Assembly (NCBI GenBank): GCA_937907425.1
Contig: CALCIE010000081.1
Span: 74,987 to 138,986, forward strand
Length of the DNA: 64,000 nucleotides
DNA from: ZC4RG42 sp003242425
GTDB taxonomy: Bacteria > Pseudomonadota > Gammaproteobacteria > Burkholderiales > SG8-39
Direction: 5' to 3'
In this document: positions 60,072 through 64,000 of the stretch, one piece after another
Position numbering within the stretch: the stretch's first letter is position 1
Layout: each line of letters begins with the position of its first letter
Program-made: the position numbers and the translations under genes
Notes under the pieces: model-generated
What the model was told of the DNA's origin: nothing
The model's input: the letters and a program-made list of their open reading frames with translations, nothing else
Database searches by the model: none

Positions 60072-61013
60072 ATGCGAATAATTGTTACAGGCGCTTCAGG
60101 CTTCGTCGGACGTGCGGCGGTCAACCGCCTTCTGCAGGCCGGCCATGAGGTACTAGCCGTCACACGGCGCGAGAAAAGCTGTCCCGCTCCGGTCCGCGTG
60201 GTGGGAAACATCGGTTCGCGCACGAACTGGAACGGCGTGCTCGACAGCGCCGACTGCGTCGTCCACCTCGCCGCGAAAGTCCACGCCCGGCACGAGCACG
60301 ACGTCGAGGCTTATCGCGAGGTCAACACGCGCGGGACCCTGCGCCTCGCCGAACGCGCCGCGACAGCCGGCGTGCGGCGGTTCGTCTTTCTGAGCACCGC
60401 GAAAGTGCTGGGCGAGTCGAGCGGCGAGCGTCCTTTCGACGACGCGACCCCGCCGGCGCCGGTCGATGCCTACGCGATCTCCAAATACGAAGCGGAAGCC
60501 GGACTGCAGGCGCTGGCCGCACGCACCGGCATGGAGGTATGCATCCTCAGGCCGCCGCTGGTCTACGGTCCCGGCGTGCAGGCGAATTTCTTGCGCCTGG
60601 TGCAATGGGTGGACCGCGGTGTGCCGCTGCCGCTCGCTGCGGTACGGAACCGGCGCAGCCTGTTGGCCCTGGAAAACCTTGTCGACGCAATTGTTCGATG
60701 CCTCGAGCATCCCCGGGCCGCCGGCCAGAGTTTCCTGGTCGCCGACAACGAGGCGCTTTCCACGCCGGACCTCATCCGCCGCATCGCCGCAGCCATGAAC
60801 CGTCCGGTGCGATTGTTCGGCGTACCGCCTGCTTGGCTACGCCTGGCCGCCAGGCTCGCAGGCCGATCGGATGAGATTGCTCGCCTGCTGGGCAATTTCC
60901 ATGTCGAAGGCAGGCGCATCCGCACGCTGATCGACTGGACGCCGCCGCGCACGGCAGACGACGCTCTGGCACAGACCGTGGCTTGGTATCGGGAGCTGAC
61001 AGCCGGCCGGTAG
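60072..61013 (+). CDS. NAD-dependent epimerase/dehydratase, WbpV/WreQ-like 4-ketoreductase
   Basis: This 313-residue short-chain dehydrogenase has NAD-binding GASGFVG, the serine strand FVFLSTAKVLG and the catalytic Y-x3-K in DAYAISKYEAEAG. Homologues annotated as UDP-glucose 4-epimerases but paired with WbpL- and WbpM-type genes act as the 4-reductase making UDP-QuiNAc or UDP-FucNAc (known for Rhizobium etli WreQ; WbpV in Pseudomonas). The same pairing here supports that role. The start has GAAGAAGGA immediately before. wbpL-like follows after 33 bases. Confidence 0.85.
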   Translation: MRIIVTGASGFVGRAAVNRLLQAGHEVLAVTRREKSCPAPVRVVGNIGSRTNWNGVLDSADCVVHLAAKVHARHEHDVEAYREVNTRGTLRLAERAATAGVRRFVFLSTAKVLGESSGERPFDDATPPAPVDAYAISKYEAEAGLQALAARTGMEVCILRPPLVYGPGVQANFLRLVQWVDRGVPLPLAAVRNRRSLLALENLVDAIVRCLEHPRAAGQSFLVADNEALSTPDLIRRIAAAMNRPVRLFGVPPAWLRLAARLAGRSDEIARLLGNFHVEGRRIRTLIDWTPPRTADDALAQTVAWYRELTAGR

Positions 61014-61046
61014 TTCCGCCGGCTTTCGAGTAAGGACAGGGCACGC

Positions 61047-62018
61047 ATGTCGTTCGTCGTCCCACTGGTCGCCGGCGCGCTGAGTTTTTTGCTGCTCGAC
61101 TGGATGTTGAGCGGTCCACGGAAAGCGTTGCCGTGGGACCATCCCAACGAGCGCTCGCTGCATGCGCGGCCCGTGCCGCGCGTCGGCGGCGTGGCGCTCT
61201 GCGCGGGTATGCTGCCGGCGATCGCCTGGGCGTGGTCACCAGTCGTTGCTGCGCTCGCTGCATGGCTCGCCGTAGTGTCGTATTTCGACGACCGCAACGG
61301 CCTGCCGGCGTCGGTACGCTTTGCCGCACACTTGGCCGCGGCGATCACGCTGGTCGTGCTCCTAGGCGGCACGCAGCACTGGCTGCTCCTCGCGTGCGCC
61401 GCGCTCGCGACGGTCTGGATGACCAACCTCTACAACTTCATGGACGGTGCCGACGGACTGGCCGGGAGCATGGCGCTGGTCGGCTTCGGTGCCTATGCCG
61501 CCGCGGCGGTCCTCGCAGAAAAGAACGATCTCGCCGTGGCGAGCGCGGCGATTGCATGCTCAGCAGCGGCTTTTCTTCGGTTTAACTGGCATCCAGCGCG
61601 CACCTTCATGGGCGATTGCGGCTCCATTCCGCTCGGGTTCCTCGCGGCCGCCCAGGGCTTAGCCGGCTGGCGCGAAGACACCTGGCCGTGGTGGTTTCCA
61701 TGCTTGGTGTTCTCCCCGTTTACCGTCGACGCGACTGTCACCTTGTTGCGACGCATCTTCGCCGGCGAGCCGTTCTGGAAGGCCCATCGTTCGCACTATT
61801 ACCAACGCCTCGTGCAACTAGGTTGGGGACACCGGAAGACTGTGCTGGCCGAGCTTGCGCTCATGGCAGGCTGCGCAGCAACCGGGCTGCTTGCCCTGCA
61901 CGCTCCGCCGTTCATCCAGGCCGTGGGACTCGCCTGTATGGGAGGGCTTTACCTCCTGCTCGGTCTCATGGTCGACCGCCTTTGGAAGCGATATGTCACT
62001 GTCAGGCACACGCTTTAG
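61047..62018 (+). CDS. WbpL-like undecaprenyl-phosphate N-acetylaminosugar-1-phosphate transferase (MraY/WecA family)
   Basis: This 323-residue polytopic membrane enzyme transfers a sugar-1-phosphate from a UDP-sugar to undecaprenyl phosphate, starting O-chain synthesis. The family motifs are DHPNERSLHARPVPRVGG, YFDDRNGLP, the DD-type NLYNFMDGADGLAGS, NWHPARTFMGDCGSIPLG and HRSHYYQRLVQLGWGHRK. About ten hydrophobic segments are present. The donor is probably UDP-QuiNAc or UDP-FucNAc, made by the flanking WbpV- and WbpM-like enzymes. It overlaps the next gene by 26 bases. Confidence 0.92.
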   Translation: MSFVVPLVAGALSFLLLDWMLSGPRKALPWDHPNERSLHARPVPRVGGVALCAGMLPAIAWAWSPVVAALAAWLAVVSYFDDRNGLPASVRFAAHLAAAITLVVLLGGTQHWLLLACAALATVWMTNLYNFMDGADGLAGSMALVGFGAYAAAAVLAEKNDLAVASAAIACSAAAFLRFNWHPARTFMGDCGSIPLGFLAAAQGLAGWREDTWPWWFPCLVFSPFTVDATVTLLRRIFAGEPFWKAHRSHYYQRLVQLGWGHRKTVLAELALMAGCAATGLLALHAPPFIQAVGLACMGGLYLLLGLMVDRLWKRYVTVRHTL

Positions 62019-63891
62019 CTTCTCTTGGCGCAACGGGTTAGCGTTCATCCACGACCTGGCCGCCGCCGCGGCCGCATGGATGCTCGGCTTCGCCATGAGG
62101 TTCAACTTCGATGTCCCGCCCGAGTTCCAGGAGGCCATGCTGGCGACCGTGGTATGGATCGTCCCCCTGCAAGCCGTGCTTCTGTTCTGGACAGGCATGT
62201 ACCGCGGCCTGTGGCGCTACGCGAGCCTTACGGATTTGCGGCGCATCCTGCAGGCGACGGCGCTCGGTGCGCTCGCCATTGCGTCGGTCATCGTCCTCTT
62301 GCGCATCGAGCGCATCCCGCGCACGACGCTGATCCTCTATGCGATCTTGCTGCCGATGTTGATGGGCGGCAGCCGGGTGCTCTACCGCGCCTGGAAGGAG
62401 GGGTATCTGTCGCGCCTTAGCGAAACCGGCGAGCCGGTGATCATCCTGGGCGCAGGCAGTGCGGCCGCCAGCCTGATCAAGAGCGTCAACCGCCTGGGCA
62501 GGTGGCACATCGTGGCACTGCTAGACGACGACCCGGCCAAGCAGCATCGTGAAATCCACGGCGTGCCGGTGCTCGGAAAACTGGACGATCTGCCCAAGGT
62601 CGCGAAGGAAACCGCCGCCAGGACCGCAGTGATCGCCATGCCCGGGCAGACCCACGGCGTGCGCCGTCGCGCCATGGATCTATGTCGTGCGGCGGGGCTT
62701 GAAGCGATGACCGTCCCGGCCTGGGATGACCTGGTCTCCGGGAAGGTAAGCATCTCCCAGCTGCGCAAGGTGGAGCTCGACGATCTGCTCGGCCGCGATC
62801 CGGTGAAGCTCGACAACGCCGGCCTGATGCAGTGGCTGCAAGGCAAGACAGTGCTCGTTACCGGCGCCGGCGGCTCCATCGGTTCGGAGCTTTGCCGGCA
62901 GATCCTGCGGTTCGCACCCGCCAAGCTGGTGTTGTACGAGCTCAGCGAGTTCGCGATGTACTGCATCGAGCAGGAACTCGGCCCCCGTCACGGTGCGACG
63001 CAGCTCGTGTATGTGATCGGCGACGTCAAGGACCGGGGACGCTTGGAGCAGGTGTTCGCCGAGCACCGGCCGTCGGTAGTCTTCCATGCGGCCGCCTACA
63101 AGCACGTGCCGCTGATGGAGATGGAGAACGCCTGGCAGGCGGTGCGCAACAACGCTCTGGGTACGGTACGGATCGCGCAGGCCGCGATCGCGCACGGTGC
63201 GGAGAAGTTCGTGCTCATCTCGACCGACAAGGCGGTCAATCCGGCCAGCGTCATGGGCGCGAGCAAACGGCTGGCTGAGCTCCTTTGCCAGGCGTTCTCG
63301 AACGAGCGCACCCGCTTCGTGGCGGTGCGTTTCGGCAACGTGCTGGGGAGCACCGGCTGTGCCATTCCGAAGTTCCGCAAACAGATTGCCGCCGGGGGGC
63401 CGGTCACGGTCACGCATCCCGAGGTCCGCCGCTACTTCATGTCCATTCCAGAAGCCACCCAGCTTGTGCTGCAGGCCGGCCTCATGGGTCAGGGCGGCGA
63501 GATTTTCGTGCTCGACATGGGCGAGCCGGTCAGGATCGTGGACCTCGCACGCGAGCTCATCCGGCTGTCCGGCTATGCCGACGACGAGATCGAGATCGTG
63601 TTCACGGGGTTGCGTCCCGGCGAGAAGCTGTACGAGGAGTTGCTGGCGGACAACGAGACCACGCTCCCCACCCGGCACGAGAAGGTGCGCGTGATGCGCA
63701 GCGAAACGCCGCGCGGCTACGCCTGGGTCGAGGCCACGCTGCGCTGGCTGGAATCGGATGCAGCGTATAGCGACGAGGCCGTGCGCGCCGCGTTGCGCGA
63801 CCGCATCCCGGAGTACCGACCGGCGGAGCCTGTCGCGCCGCAGCCTGTCGCCCCCGTCACCGATATCCGTGAGGTGCGCGGCGCGGTATGA
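61993..63891 (+). CDS. WbpM/FlaA1-type UDP-GlcNAc 4,6-dehydratase, membrane-bound
   Basis: The product has 632 residues. Four N-terminal transmembrane segments and a CoA-binding-like domain (GEPVIILGAGSAAASLI) precede a C-terminal extended SDR dehydratase (TGAGGSIGSELCRQI, AAYKHVPLMEMENAW, STDKAVNPASVMGASKRLAE). In place of the usual Tyr-x3-Lys it has Met-x3-Lys, as in WbpM. It forms UDP-4-keto-6-deoxy-GlcNAc for QuiNAc/FucNAc synthesis. The ATG at 61993 lies inside the wbpL-like gene, so translation is coupled. It ends 22 bases from the convergent msbA-type gene. Confidence 0.92.
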   Translation: MSLSGTRFSFSWRNGLAFIHDLAAAAAAWMLGFAMRFNFDVPPEFQEAMLATVVWIVPLQAVLLFWTGMYRGLWRYASLTDLRRILQATALGALAIASVIVLLRIERIPRTTLILYAILLPMLMGGSRVLYRAWKEGYLSRLSETGEPVIILGAGSAAASLIKSVNRLGRWHIVALLDDDPAKQHREIHGVPVLGKLDDLPKVAKETAARTAVIAMPGQTHGVRRRAMDLCRAAGLEAMTVPAWDDLVSGKVSISQLRKVELDDLLGRDPVKLDNAGLMQWLQGKTVLVTGAGGSIGSELCRQILRFAPAKLVLYELSEFAMYCIEQELGPRHGATQLVYVIGDVKDRGRLEQVFAEHRPSVVFHAAAYKHVPLMEMENAWQAVRNNALGTVRIAQAAIAHGAEKFVLISTDKAVNPASVMGASKRLAELLCQAFSNERTRFVAVRFGNVLGSTGCAIPKFRKQIAAGGPVTVTHPEVRRYFMSIPEATQLVLQAGLMGQGGEIFVLDMGEPVRIVDLARELIRLSGYADDEIEIVFTGLRPGEKLYEELLADNETTLPTRHEKVRVMRSETPRGYAWVEATLRWLESDAAYSDEAVRAALRDRIPEYRPAEPVAPQPVAPVTDIREVRGAV

Positions 63892-63913
63892 AGCCGCACC
63901 GCAGCGCCGCCCC

Positions 63914-64000
63914 TTACACGGCGACGCCGTTTTCGCTCTGCGAATACTGCAACCGGTGCAGGCGCGCATACACGCCGTCGCTCGCCAGCAGTTCGTCGTG
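63914..64000 (-). CDS. C-terminal fragment of an MsbA-type ABC exporter
   Basis: On the minus strand the last 28 codons before a TAA at 63914-63916 read HDELLASDGVYARLHRLQYS followed by eight more residues. The block H-x-E-L-L-x3-G-x-Y-A-x-L is the conserved end of MsbA/ABCB half-transporters, where it follows the D-loop/H-loop region. The rest lies right of the window. MsbA flips lipid A-core, so its position beside the O-antigen genes fits, but another ABCB exporter cannot be excluded from 28 residues. Confidence 0.65.
   Translation of the reverse strand, partial: HDELLASDGVYARLHRLQYSQSENGVAV

Overview
The window is one stretch of a high-GC Gram-negative chromosome, most likely a betaproteobacterium (a Rhodocyclales/Nitrosomonadales-like lineage is a guess). 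This rests on protein family types and gene order seen together: a homodimeric-type AceE with a lipoyl-domain LpdA, glnA-DUF4124-ntrB-ntrC, a DUF1631 protein, hemA-prfA-prmC, and a Pcm-like/rhodanese/tolC/waaA block. About 54 genes are supported. Two are cut by the window edges: ppc on the left and an msbA-type exporter on the right. I see no tRNA, rRNA, CRISPR array, insertion sequence or prophage.

Layout. 1-10 kb: the end of ppc, an AlgZ/AlgR-type LytTR two-component pair, argH, a fructosamine kinase, a monothiol glutaredoxin, and hemA-prfA-prmC. 10-19 kb: an FAH-family hydrolase, a DUF1631 protein, a redoxin, rsmE, argA, a YggX-type protein, phoU, rpiA and an unrecognised exported barrel-like protein. 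19-25.5 kb: the pyruvate dehydrogenase genes aceE-aceF-lpdA. 25.5-31 kb: folD, prlC, a periplasmic DUF4124-glutaredoxin, exonuclease III and a peroxiredoxin-glutaredoxin hybrid.

31-41 kb is a nitrogen-assimilation block. glnA, a DUF4124 protein, ntrB and ntrC lie on the minus strand. A sigma-54 promoter, an IHF-like site and two NtrC-type boxes can be read upstream of glnA. Just beyond lies a cynA-cynB-cynD-cynS operon (cyanate import plus cyanase) with its own sigma-54-like promoter, so cyanate use is probably under nitrogen control. uppP and a small ORF follow, then thiC with a TPP riboswitch whose leader can form a stem over the thiC ribosome binding site.

43.7-64 kb is cell envelope. A Pcm-like methyltransferase, a rhodanese, tolC, waaA and waaC lead into an O-polysaccharide island (48.6-63.9 kb) that ends beside msbA. 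The island holds rfbA, a Wzm/Wzt ABC exporter with an extended Wzt C-terminus, a 936-residue methyltransferase/coiled-coil/glycosyltransferase fusion, a WsaF-like rhamnosyltransferase, a second methyltransferase, two GT2 enzymes, manC and a wbpV-wbpL-wbpM-like trio. Sampled GC in its first 10 kb is about 50-53 percent, against 68-70 percent in sampled flanks, which suggests horizontal acquisition. The most interesting hypothesis is that the fusion caps the non-reducing end with a methyl group, which the Wzt C-terminus then recognises for export. This would parallel the WbdD/Wzt logic of E. coli O8/O9a but with a different, MycE/TylE-like methyltransferase fold.
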